Source: CAZPDM01 sp964585305
Lineage (GTDB): Bacteria; Planctomycetota; Uabimicrobiia; Uabimicrobiales; JABWCH01
Length of the DNA stretch: 49,393 nucleotides
Assembly: GCA_964585305.1 (NCBI GenBank)
Contig: CAZPDM010000026.1
Coordinates: forward strand, 1-49,393
Reading direction: 5' to 3'
In this document: positions 34,987 to 41,980 of the stretch, in pieces
Layout: the number at the start of each line of letters is the position of its first letter
Position numbering within the stretch: position 1 is the first letter of the stretch
Made by a program: the position numbers and the translations under genes
The notes under the pieces: generated by a model
The model's input: only the letters and a program-made list of their open reading frames with translations
The model's database searches: none
What the model was told of the DNA's origin: nothing

Positions 34987-36720
34987 ATGTTAAATGACAT
35001 AGAAATCGCACGTAACGCGAAGATTCAACCTATTTCCAAAATTGCCACGGAATTAGGAATTTCTCCAGAATTCTTAGTTATGTATGGAGAAAATAAAGCT
35101 AAAGTACGTTTGGAAATTTTGGAATCTTTAGCTCAAAAACCTGATGGTATTTATGTTGATGTAACAGCTATTACTCCAACTCCTTTGGGAGAAGGAAAAA
35201 CAACAACTTCAATTGGATTGACTCAAGGACTTGGAAAATTAGGAAAGAAATCTATAGTTTGTTTGCGTCAACCTTCATTAGGTCCAACTTTTGGGATTAA
35301 AGGCGGAGCGGCTGGTGGTGGATATTCACAAGTTATTCCGATGGATGATTTCAACCTTCATCTGACTGGAGATATGCATGCCATCAGTGCTGCGCATAAT
35401 CTCATTGCTGCTGCATTAGATGCTAGATTGATGCATGAAAGAAATTATAATGACAAATCTTGGCAAAAACGTGGATTGCCACGTTTAAATTTTGATCCCT
35501 ATTTTATCAATTGGCGACGTGTAGTAGATATCAATGATCGTGCATTGCGTAATATTATTATTGGCCTAGGAACTGCTAATGATGGTTATCCAAGAGAAAC
35601 AGGCTTTGATATTACTCCAGCTTCTGAATTAGTTGCAATCTTAGCACTTTCAAAAAATATTAAAGATTTAAGACAACGCATTGGTCGTGCAATTGTAGGA
35701 TTTAGCAAAGATAAAACTCCTATTACTGTCGAAGATTTAGGAGTAGCAGGTGCTGCAACAGTATTGATGCGTGATGCTATTATGCCAAATCTTATGCAAA
35801 CCCTTGAAGGTCAAGCTGCTTTTGTTCATGCAGGCCCTTTTGCAAATATTGCTCATGGAAATAATTCTATTGTTGCAGATATGATCGCTTTAAAATTGGC
35901 AGATTATGTAATCACCGAAAGTGGTTTTGGTGCAGATATGGGAATGGAAAAATTTTTCCATATTAAATGCCGTTCTTCTGGAAAGATGCCAAATGTTGTT
36001 GTTATGGTTGCAACAGTTCGCGCTATAAAGATGCACGGCGGGGGACCAACTGTTATAAGTGGACAGCCTTTAGCCAAAGAATATAAAGAAAGCAATCCTA
36101 ATTTAGTTAAAATTGGATGTTGCAATTTAAAGAAAAATATCGAAATTGTCAGAAAATTTGGCGTTCCTGTTGTTGTAGCGATCAATCGTTTTCCTCAAGA
36201 CACAGAGGAAGAAATCCGAATTGTTTGCCAAACAGCAAAAGAGGCAGGTGCGTATATTGCTGTAGTCGCAGAACATCACGAAAAAGGTGGTGATGGCGCA
36301 ATAGAATTAGCCCAAGCAGTTATAGAAGCCGCTAAACAACCTAGCCAACCGCATTTCTTATATGATTTAGATTGGACACTTGAAAAGAAAATTGAAACTG
36401 TTGCTATGGAAGTTTATGGTGCTGCAGATGTTTATTATGAAGAAAAAGCTATTGAACAAATTACTCGTTGGGAAAAAATTGGATTAGGAAAATTACCAAT
36501 TTGTATGGCCAAAACTCAATATTCTTTTTCTCATGATCCTCAAGTAAAAGGCGCGCCAAGCGGTTTTACTCTTCCTATTCGTGAAGTCAAAGCAAGTGCT
36601 GGTGCAGGCTTTGTTTATCCAATATGTGGTGATATACAACTCATGCCAGGTTTACCATCTAATCCATCATTTATGCAAATTGATATTGATGAAAATGGCA
36701 ATATTATTGGCTTAGAGTAA
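34987..36720 (+). CDS. fhs: Formate-tetrahydrofolate ligase
   Basis: A 577-residue ATP-dependent 10-formyl-THF synthetase. Motifs: TPTPLGEGKTTTSIGL (P-loop-like, Gly68), LRQPSLGPTFGIKGGAAGGG, LTGDMHAI, and GADMGMEKFFHIKCR. Length from this start matches the family (about 556-560) better than the longer frame. I chose ATG 34987 (MLNDIEIARNAKIQPI), which aligns with the usual N-terminus. An ATG at 34948 would add 13 residues but begins on the last base of repeat copy D and lacks a ribosome site. The enzyme could assimilate formate or, in reverse, recover ATP during purine breakdown. Confidence 0.95.
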   Translation: MLNDIEIARNAKIQPISKIATELGISPEFLVMYGENKAKVRLEILESLAQKPDGIYVDVTAITPTPLGEGKTTTSIGLTQGLGKLGKKSIVCLRQPSLGPTFGIKGGAAGGGYSQVIPMDDFNLHLTGDMHAISAAHNLIAAALDARLMHERNYNDKSWQKRGLPRLNFDPYFINWRRVVDINDRALRNIIIGLGTANDGYPRETGFDITPASELVAILALSKNIKDLRQRIGRAIVGFSKDKTPITVEDLGVAGAATVLMRDAIMPNLMQTLEGQAAFVHAGPFANIAHGNNSIVADMIALKLADYVITESGFGADMGMEKFFHIKCRSSGKMPNVVVMVATVRAIKMHGGGPTVISGQPLAKEYKESNPNLVKIGCCNLKKNIEIVRKFGVPVVVAINRFPQDTEEEIRIVCQTAKEAGAYIAVVAEHHEKGGDGAIELAQAVIEAAKQPSQPHFLYDLDWTLEKKIETVAMEVYGAADVYYEEKAIEQITRWEKIGLGKLPICMAKTQYSFSHDPQVKGAPSGFTLPIREVKASAGAGFVYPICGDIQLMPGLPSNPSFMQIDIDENGNIIGLE

Positions 36721-36741
36721 AAAAATTAATAACAAAAAAAA

Positions 36742-36766
36742 TTGCCATGTTTTAAAAACATGGCAA
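36742..36766 (-). terminator. Hairpin with T-run on the minus strand
   Basis: A 12-bp stem (36742-36753 with 36755-36766). On the minus strand it is followed by eight Ts, so it fits termination of leftward transcription. It also sits 21 bases after the fhs stop. Confidence 0.6.
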
Positions 36767-36784
36767 GAGCTTCCGTCGTTATAA

Positions 36785-36890
36785 TCACCATTTCCCCATT
36801 CCACTTTTTCCACCTTTTTTATAGCAGATTAAAAAAATTTGCTATATATTTTTCTTCCACCTTGTTTTCCTTTTCCACCTTGTTTTTTTC
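36785..36890 (-). pseudogene. Possible remnant of a small Gly/Lys-rich reading frame
   Basis: On the minus strand two short frames read KQGGKGKQGGRK and, shifted, KKGGKSGMGKW-stop, just before a T-tailed hairpin. Both share a GGK theme, and there is a direct repeat of TTCCACCTTGTTTT on the plus strand. No start codon links them. This may be a decayed gene end or simple-sequence DNA. Confidence 0.2.
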
Positions 36891-36893
36891 AAT

Positions 36894-36926
36894 TTTTTTG
36901 AAGGCACTTTAAGTGCCTTCAAAAAA
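36894..36926. repeat. Near-perfect inverted repeat after the Lys-rich protein gene
   Basis: TTTTTTGAAGGCACTT pairs with AAGTGCCTTCAAAAAA. It lies 41 bases past the minus-strand gene at 36967. It may be a terminator of either strand, but the T-runs lie inside the stem rather than after it. Confidence 0.6.
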
Positions 36927-36966
36927 GTCACATTTTCTTATTACTTATTTTCTTTCAACAGGCTTT

Positions 36967-37440
36967 TTAATCACGTCCCCATCGTGGGCGTTTGGATTGA
37001 AACAATAGAGAAAATGCACTACTTTTTCTTTTCGCTTTTGCTTTTGTTTTTGCTTTTTTCCGAGTATTTTTTTTATTACTTTTAGTTTTTTTTGTTTTCT
37101 TGGATTTTGATAATTTATGCTCTTTTTTTGATATATTTTTAAGTTCCTGAATTCTTACAGGAAGTAAGTATTCGTTATTGTTCATGCTGTAAATATAGCC
37201 TTCAATAACATAATTTTGAAGTAAGTCTAGATTGTTAAGAGATTTTTTTATAGTTTGGCTTTCAAGCAATATGTAATACTTTTCTTTTTTCCCAGATTCT
37301 TTGAAGATATAATAGTCTTCATAAGTATGAATGCGGCCAGTTATTGTCTGAATGTCAGAATCTTGTTTTGGAAATTCTGCATTGATAGTTCCTATAAGAA
37401 GGAAAAAAAAGAGCCATCCATAAAAGATTTTCCACATCAT
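36967..37440 (-). CDS. Small secreted protein with Lys-rich C-terminus
   Basis: A 157-residue protein. Signal peptide MMWKIFYGWLFFFLLIGTINA; then a compact 80-residue domain with beta character (TITGRIHTYEDYYIFKE, YYILLESQ, YVIEGYIYS) that recalls OB-like folds, then about 50 residues very rich in Lys (KKTKKTKSNKKNTRKKAKTK). I recognise no family. The basic tail could bind nucleic acid, LPS or peptidoglycan. I chose ATG 37440 with GGGAG upstream; a TTG at 37455 overlaps that ribosome site. Confidence 0.65.
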   Translation of the reverse strand: MMWKIFYGWLFFFLLIGTINAEFPKQDSDIQTITGRIHTYEDYYIFKESGKKEKYYILLESQTIKKSLNNLDLLQNYVIEGYIYSMNNNEYLLPVRIQELKNISKKEHKLSKSKKTKKTKSNKKNTRKKAKTKAKAKRKSSAFSLLFQSKRPRWGRD

Positions 37441-37685
37441 AACTAATTCTCCCAAAATAGATAGAATGTTTGTTTAAGGTTACACTTTATATTTACGCAA
37501 AGGTTACGCCACTTTTTTTGTTTTTTTTTGTAATTTTTAACATACTGTATTATAATTAGTTATATGAGAATATTTTTTATATGTGCAAAAAATGGCACAG
37601 TCTTTTGATAAAGAAAAATTTGCTTTTTTAGGTATAGTGAAGAAAAATGCACAATTAGTTTTCTAAGGTTTAAGAAAAGTCCGCG

Positions 37686-37704
37686 CTTGTCGATAATCGG
37701 CAAG
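37686..37704 (+). promoter_or_regulatory. Hairpin in the leader of the DUF177 gene
   Basis: CTTGTCGA pairs with TCGGCAAG (8 bp, one wobble, loop TAA), ending 6 bases before the CAGGAG ribosome site of the gene at 37724. It could modulate translation. The rest of the leader contains a TATTATAAT stretch near 37550 that may be a -10 box. Confidence 0.35.
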
Positions 37705-37723
37705 TTTGTTCAGGAGACAAAGA

Positions 37724-38242
37724 ATGCTAATCACAGTAAGCGATATTCCAATTACTGGAAAACACTATTCATTTGATTTTGAATCAGACGCAATTGACAT
37801 TATTGAAAATTATAAATATCTTGAACCAGTTCATTTCGAAGGAGATATTTATAAAAGTAGTAATGATGTTCGCGTTATTGGACGAGCTACAGTTTGTTTA
37901 GAAGTAGAATGCGCTCGTTGTCTCAAGGTGTTTGGTTTGCCGATTGATGCCAAATTTGAAGTATTCTATCGTCCATATCCATCACATACTCCTAAAGAAG
38001 CTGAAGTGCCATTTGGTGAGTTAGGAACTCTTTACTATCGTGATAATGAAATTAACTTAGGCGAGGCAGTTAGAGATACGATTATTTTAGAAATACCGAT
38101 GAGATCCCTTTGTAATGAAGATTGTAAAGGATTGTGTCCTCATTGTGGAATAAATTTAAATTTCGAAAAATGCGATTGTAAAGAAGAAAAAGTCGCAAAT
38201 AATCCATTTGTAGATTTTTTTAAAAATCGTGAAAAAAAATAA
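37724..38242 (+). CDS. DUF177 (YceD) family protein
   Basis: A 172-residue protein of the YceD/DUF177 family, linked in other bacteria to large-subunit rRNA accumulation and normally encoded directly before rpmF. Seen: ECARCLKVF, the acidic strand-rich middle, INLGEAVRDTIILEIPM, and the zinc-like CNEDCKGLCPHCG ... CDC at the C-terminus. I chose the ATG at 37724 with a strong CAGGAGA; a TTG at 37706 overlaps that site. rpmF does not follow: the next 150 bases are a dispersed inverted-repeat element that starts 1-2 bases after the stop codon. Confidence 0.85.
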   Translation: MLITVSDIPITGKHYSFDFESDAIDIIENYKYLEPVHFEGDIYKSSNDVRVIGRATVCLEVECARCLKVFGLPIDAKFEVFYRPYPSHTPKEAEVPFGELGTLYYRDNEINLGEAVRDTIILEIPMRSLCNEDCKGLCPHCGINLNFEKCDCKEEKVANNPFVDFFKNREKK

Positions 38243-38243
38243 A

Positions 38244-38394
38244 TATGGTTTTGCTAGTTGAAAAGAAAGCCTACTTTACGGAACTAAACCCGCTTATTTT
38301 GGACATTTTTTATGAATTCAAAATTGTTTTTTCGGGTGGGTTAGTTCCTTTCATGCCTTACAGATATGGACATATCCAACTAAAACAAACCATA
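38244..38394 (+). repeat. Dispersed TIR element, copy E (diverged subtype, about 151 bp)
   Basis: Ends TATGGTTTTGCTAGTTG and CAACTAAAACAAACCATA form an imperfect inverted repeat. The core hairpin is GGAACTaAACCCG with CGGGTgGGTTAGTTCC. Compared with copies A and B, the AATT/AATT part of the stem is AACT/AGTT, a compensatory change. It begins directly after the DUF177 stop. Confidence 0.7.
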
Positions 38395-38401
38395 ATAAAA
38401 A

Positions 38402-38436
38402 AAACTATGTGAATAATTTAAATTTATTCACATAGT
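38402..38436. terminator. Strong 14-bp hairpin before the ExbB-like gene
   Basis: AACTATGTGAATAA at 38402-38415 pairs perfectly with TTATTCACATAGTT at 38423-38436. A long T-run follows on the minus strand only, so on the plus strand it may instead be a leader structure 24 bases before the next start codon. Confidence 0.5.
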
Positions 38437-38460
38437 TAAAAATATAAGAAAGGACTAGCT

Positions 38461-38952
38461 GTGCAAATTTGGCAAAAATTTTTAGAATTTTTAAAATCTC
38501 AACAAGCTATACATTTTTTTTCTGACAAACTTTCTTTTATAGACTTTGCGATTATTGGATTAGGAATTTTTTTATTGATTAGCCAAATATTAAAACGTCT
38601 TGCAACGTTTAATAATTCTTTTTATCGTAAAGCACAAGATAATCCCCTTTACCTAGTTCGTACTGAAATTAAATTAGAATATACTGCGAATCTAATTGAA
38701 ATTTTGCCGATGTTAGGATTGTTTGGTACAGTTTGGGGATTAATGAACGCGCTTGTTATTATTGCAGAAAGTCAGTCCCCGACCATAAAAGATATTGCAA
38801 TCAATATAGCACCTGCTATTTCTACAACATTTTTAGGGTTGTTATTTGCGATTATTAACCTTTGGATATTCAACTTAAATCGTGCATATTTTGAAGAGTT
38901 AATTACATGGTGTCGTCAGCATATATCTACAAATTCTATAGCAAAGCCATAA
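38461..38952 (+). CDS. ExbB/TolQ/MotA-family proton-channel protein
   Basis: A 163-residue protein with three membrane spans (about 26-42, 75-97, 112-140). The central region ILPMLGLFGTVWGLMNAL ... IAPAISTTFLGLLFAI is the MotA/TolQ/ExbB core. It lacks the long cytoplasmic tail of ZorA. GTG start with AAAGGA six bases upstream. It is the first gene of an operon with an ExbD-like protein and two further membrane-anchored proteins, so it presumably couples proton flow to work in the periplasm. Confidence 0.85.
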   Translation: MQIWQKFLEFLKSQQAIHFFSDKLSFIDFAIIGLGIFLLISQILKRLATFNNSFYRKAQDNPLYLVRTEIKLEYTANLIEILPMLGLFGTVWGLMNALVIIAESQSPTIKDIAINIAPAISTTFLGLLFAIINLWIFNLNRAYFEELITWCRQHISTNSIAKP

Positions 38953-38994
38953 TCTTTTTATAAAAAATAATTATATATTTAAAGAAAGACTGCT

Positions 38995-39441
38995 ATGAAA
39001 AAACCTGATATAGCCAAACGACTGTTGCCATTATTAGATATTATGATGCTTCTATTAAGTTTTTTTATTATTCTTCCAAATGGCATTACTACAAACGAAC
39101 GTATTCAAATTGGTGATCTACAAAGTAGCAATGAATTACTTCAACAAAAAATAGACTATTTAAAATGGAATTATGGTAATCGAAAAGAAGTTGAAGGCAA
39201 TGTTTATAAAACTTTAGAAATATTTCTTATCAATGATGAGGTTCATTTTGATAAAGAAATATTAACAAAAAAAGATTGGGAAAGAAAAATAGGTCTAAAA
39301 ATTGAATTGGAAAATATTAATTTTATTCTTATTAAAATAAAAGATACTGCTGGAGAAAAATATACTCGTTCCGGAACAGTAGATGAAATCAAAAGTATCT
39401 GTCGTAAGTTTAATATGATGTTCATTATTGAAACAAATTAG
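38995..39441 (+). CDS. ExbD/TolR-like protein
   Basis: A 148-residue protein with a single N-terminal membrane span (about 11-28) carrying the conserved Asp: LLPLLDIMMLLLSFFIIL. This matches the proton-conducting Asp of ExbD/TolR. A short helical linker and a periplasmic alpha/beta domain follow. It is paired with the ExbB-like gene 42 bases upstream, the usual arrangement. AAAGA lies before the ATG. Confidence 0.8.
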   Translation: MKKPDIAKRLLPLLDIMMLLLSFFIILPNGITTNERIQIGDLQSSNELLQQKIDYLKWNYGNRKEVEGNVYKTLEIFLINDEVHFDKEILTKKDWERKIGLKIELENINFILIKIKDTAGEKYTRSGTVDEIKSICRKFNMMFIIETN

Positions 39442-39487
39442 AATATAATTCCATTTTATATTGAGAAATTTTATAAGGAATAAAATT

Positions 39488-40069
39488 ATGGCTAAACAAC
39501 CGCTAAATAAGCCATTAAATAAACAAAACTTATTAGAAGAAAGTAGCAACCAAAATACTACAAATGAAAATAGTGATAAGCAAAATTCTCAAAATAAGAT
39601 TGATAATCAAGCAATACCTAAAAAAGAAAATATCTTCGTACGAATTCTGTTATTCCCATTTCGTTGGGTATTAAAAAAAATTGTTACTTTTATAGTATTT
39701 ATCCTTATTCTAGCTGCTGGAATTTTTTTAATTTGGGATAAAATTCCTAATATTTTAATGGCTATTCTTTCTGATTTTCGTCCTTCTAAGCAACAAGGTA
39801 GCAATGAGACAGATATTATTAAACCCACTCCGCAACAGATTATTTATATGCAGTTTTATGGAAAAACAATGGAACTTGATGGCAATGAATGTCGAGGCAC
39901 AGGAGAATTGTTGCCTATAATCAATCAATTGCGGCAAAAATATAAAGATAAGAAAATTATTGTAATCTATAAAAAAAGTAAAGATGATGCTTACATCCTG
40001 GCAGATGAATATGTCAAAACTTTACAAGGCCACAATATTAGTGTTACTGAGGAACTAAAAAATGAATAA
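39488..40069 (+). CDS. Membrane-anchored protein, possibly a second ExbD-like subunit
   Basis: A 193-residue protein. Residues 1-50 are Asn/Gln/Lys-rich and probably disordered; one membrane span at about 66-90 (ILILAAGIFLIWDKI); then a C-terminal domain of about 75 residues (IIYMQFYGKTMELDGNECRG ... VIYKKSKDDAYILADEYVKT) whose strand-helix pattern resembles the ExbD/TolR periplasmic fold. The span lacks the channel Asp position, so it may be a structural or TonB-like partner. ATG 39488 has AAGGA upstream. Its stop overlaps the next start. Confidence 0.6.
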   Translation: MAKQPLNKPLNKQNLLEESSNQNTTNENSDKQNSQNKIDNQAIPKKENIFVRILLFPFRWVLKKIVTFIVFILILAAGIFLIWDKIPNILMAILSDFRPSKQQGSNETDIIKPTPQQIIYMQFYGKTMELDGNECRGTGELLPIINQLRQKYKDKKIIVIYKKSKDDAYILADEYVKTLQGHNISVTEELKNE

Positions 40070-41927
40070 CTCTAAGCAATCTCGACCACCATTTTATACA
40101 GCTTCGATTGGACTTTTTATTCAAACAATATTTGCATTATCTATTATTGCTGCGGTATATATTTGGTATCTTCCTGATACTGGAACTATAAATAATGACA
40201 AACCTAAACAAAAAATTTTAAATATTTCTACCAAACATAATCTTATCCAAATTTTCAAAGATATGAAAGATTATACTACTTTAATATTTGAGGCTGGGAA
40301 ATACCAGCAAAATTTAGTCATCGAAAATCTTAAAGGAATTGTTCTTCAAGCCGCGGAAAATCAGGAAGTAGTTTTTCAAGCAGTTGAAGGTATTGCTATA
40401 GATTGGAGAGAATGTTCAAATGGAGAGATGCGAGGAATCAAGATAATTGCTCAAGATGCCAAAAGTCCAGCCATTAATTTTGTTCATTGCCAAAATATAT
40501 TGCTCGAAGATGTAAGTTTAGATTCCACTGAAATTGCTTTGAGAAGCCGTTTTGATTGTAAAGATATTAGGATTTGTGGAAATCTTCCAATATCTTCTAA
40601 TGCTAAAGATGCTTTACCTTCTAATGTTGCAACAATAAAAGGGCAAGTTATTGTCCAGAAATGTCAAAATTTTACATTACGTGATTACGTTTGGAAGGGA
40701 AGTAATACTAGCTATGCAGGAATTTTTGAAGAAATTAGTAATCTTCAACTTGAAAATAATCACATTGTTTCTGAACAAGGTTTACAACTTAAGAAAATCC
40801 AGTCATTAGAGACTGCCCAAAGTATCCTTCGTAAAAATAAAATAACAGCAAATAAAGATGGCTTGTTTATATTAGACTATAGCAGTTATTTGATTTTAGA
40901 AGGTAATAAAATTGCAACAAAGATTGGGCCATCATTAGCAATTATAAAATCTAATTATATTACCCTTGGGAATGAACGTTCCCAACAGATGATTGAATCT
41001 GAATTAGGCCAAGCAATGCTTATTAGCCAAGGTAGCAATATAAATGTTACCAATTGTTGGTATAAAAATCGCGATACCAAATCTCATTCTGTTGCTATTA
41101 CAATGGGTAGTGAAAATATTTCTTTCTTACAAAATCAAATTAGTGGATTGCATTATATTGAAAATATTCCAACTCCTGAATCTCAGGGAAGTGGAGTACT
41201 TATACAAGGAAGTACAAAAATAATTTTTGCTAAAAACCAGATTAGCGAATCCGTTAATATGGGAGTTCGAGTAGAAAATAAATCACAAGTCCATTTTATT
41301 GCAAATATAATCCAGGAAAATTCTACAAATGGAATTGAAATAGAAGATTCTAACATAGAATTAGGAAGTCAAAATTCTATTTATCAAAATGGCAGTGCTG
41401 GGATAGTAATGAAAAGTAGCAATGGAGCATTGTCAGATAATCGAATATGTAACAATCATGATTCTGGAATTATTTTAGAGAATAGCTCTCCAAATTTAGA
41501 AAATAACAAAATCCAAAATAATGGTAGTCATGGAATTGTACTTAGACAAAATAGTCTTCCTAGTGTAAAACGTAATGAAATTAGCGATAATAAAGGATTT
41601 GGCATTAGCTTTGGAAAGCAACTCCAAAAGATAGAATGGCGTGATAATGTATTTAGTAAAAATAGAGAAGGCGAAAGTGATGATACTAGTGTAAAATATG
41701 ATTATACTCCTCCATCAATACCTATTCCAAATTCTACTAAAACAGAAAATATTAAAGAGAATTCTAATAAAACCAATATTATTAATATTCCCAATAGTAC
41801 ACAGGAAGAGAAAAATTCTGAAAATTCCAGTAATCCTCCCACCTCTCCAAATCCATCCAATAGTAAAAATGCAATTGATCCATTAGAAATGATACGCAGA
41901 TTGGAGCAAGGAAAGAATAAAGATTAG
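40062..41927 (+). CDS. Membrane-anchored right-handed beta-helix protein
   Basis: A 621-residue protein. One membrane span at about 12-37, then a long parallel beta-helix (about 50-530) of repeats such as NQISGLHY, SGVLIQGSTKIIFAKNQI, GVRVENKSQVHFIANII, GIILENSSPNLENNKIQNNG. This is the NosD/pectate-lyase-like fold. The C-terminal 85 residues are Asn/Ser/Pro-rich and low complexity. It overlaps the upstream stop by 8 bases, showing translational coupling to the ExbB/ExbD-like genes. A glycan-binding or glycan-cleaving role is typical of the fold but no catalytic residues were identified. Confidence 0.8.
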   Translation: MNNSKQSRPPFYTASIGLFIQTIFALSIIAAVYIWYLPDTGTINNDKPKQKILNISTKHNLIQIFKDMKDYTTLIFEAGKYQQNLVIENLKGIVLQAAENQEVVFQAVEGIAIDWRECSNGEMRGIKIIAQDAKSPAINFVHCQNILLEDVSLDSTEIALRSRFDCKDIRICGNLPISSNAKDALPSNVATIKGQVIVQKCQNFTLRDYVWKGSNTSYAGIFEEISNLQLENNHIVSEQGLQLKKIQSLETAQSILRKNKITANKDGLFILDYSSYLILEGNKIATKIGPSLAIIKSNYITLGNERSQQMIESELGQAMLISQGSNINVTNCWYKNRDTKSHSVAITMGSENISFLQNQISGLHYIENIPTPESQGSGVLIQGSTKIIFAKNQISESVNMGVRVENKSQVHFIANIIQENSTNGIEIEDSNIELGSQNSIYQNGSAGIVMKSSNGALSDNRICNNHDSGIILENSSPNLENNKIQNNGSHGIVLRQNSLPSVKRNEISDNKGFGISFGKQLQKIEWRDNVFSKNREGESDDTSVKYDYTPPSIPIPNSTKTENIKENSNKTNIINIPNSTQEEKNSENSSNPPTSPNPSNSKNAIDPLEMIRRLEQGKNKD

Positions 41928-41935
41928 AGAAAATT

Positions 41936-41968
41936 TTAGCCTGCTCTAATTAGAGTAGGCTAATTTTT
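41936..41968 (+). terminator. Terminator of the ExbB-like operon
   Basis: TTAGCCTGCTCTA pairs with TAGAGTAGGCTAA (one G-T pair), followed by five Ts. Confidence 0.85.
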
Positions 41969-41980
41969 AGAAAGTTATTT

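Noticed and set aside
38461..41927. The ExbB/ExbD-like operon as a Zorya defence system
   Set aside because: The channel protein lacks the long ZorA tail, and no helicase or nuclease gene follows.
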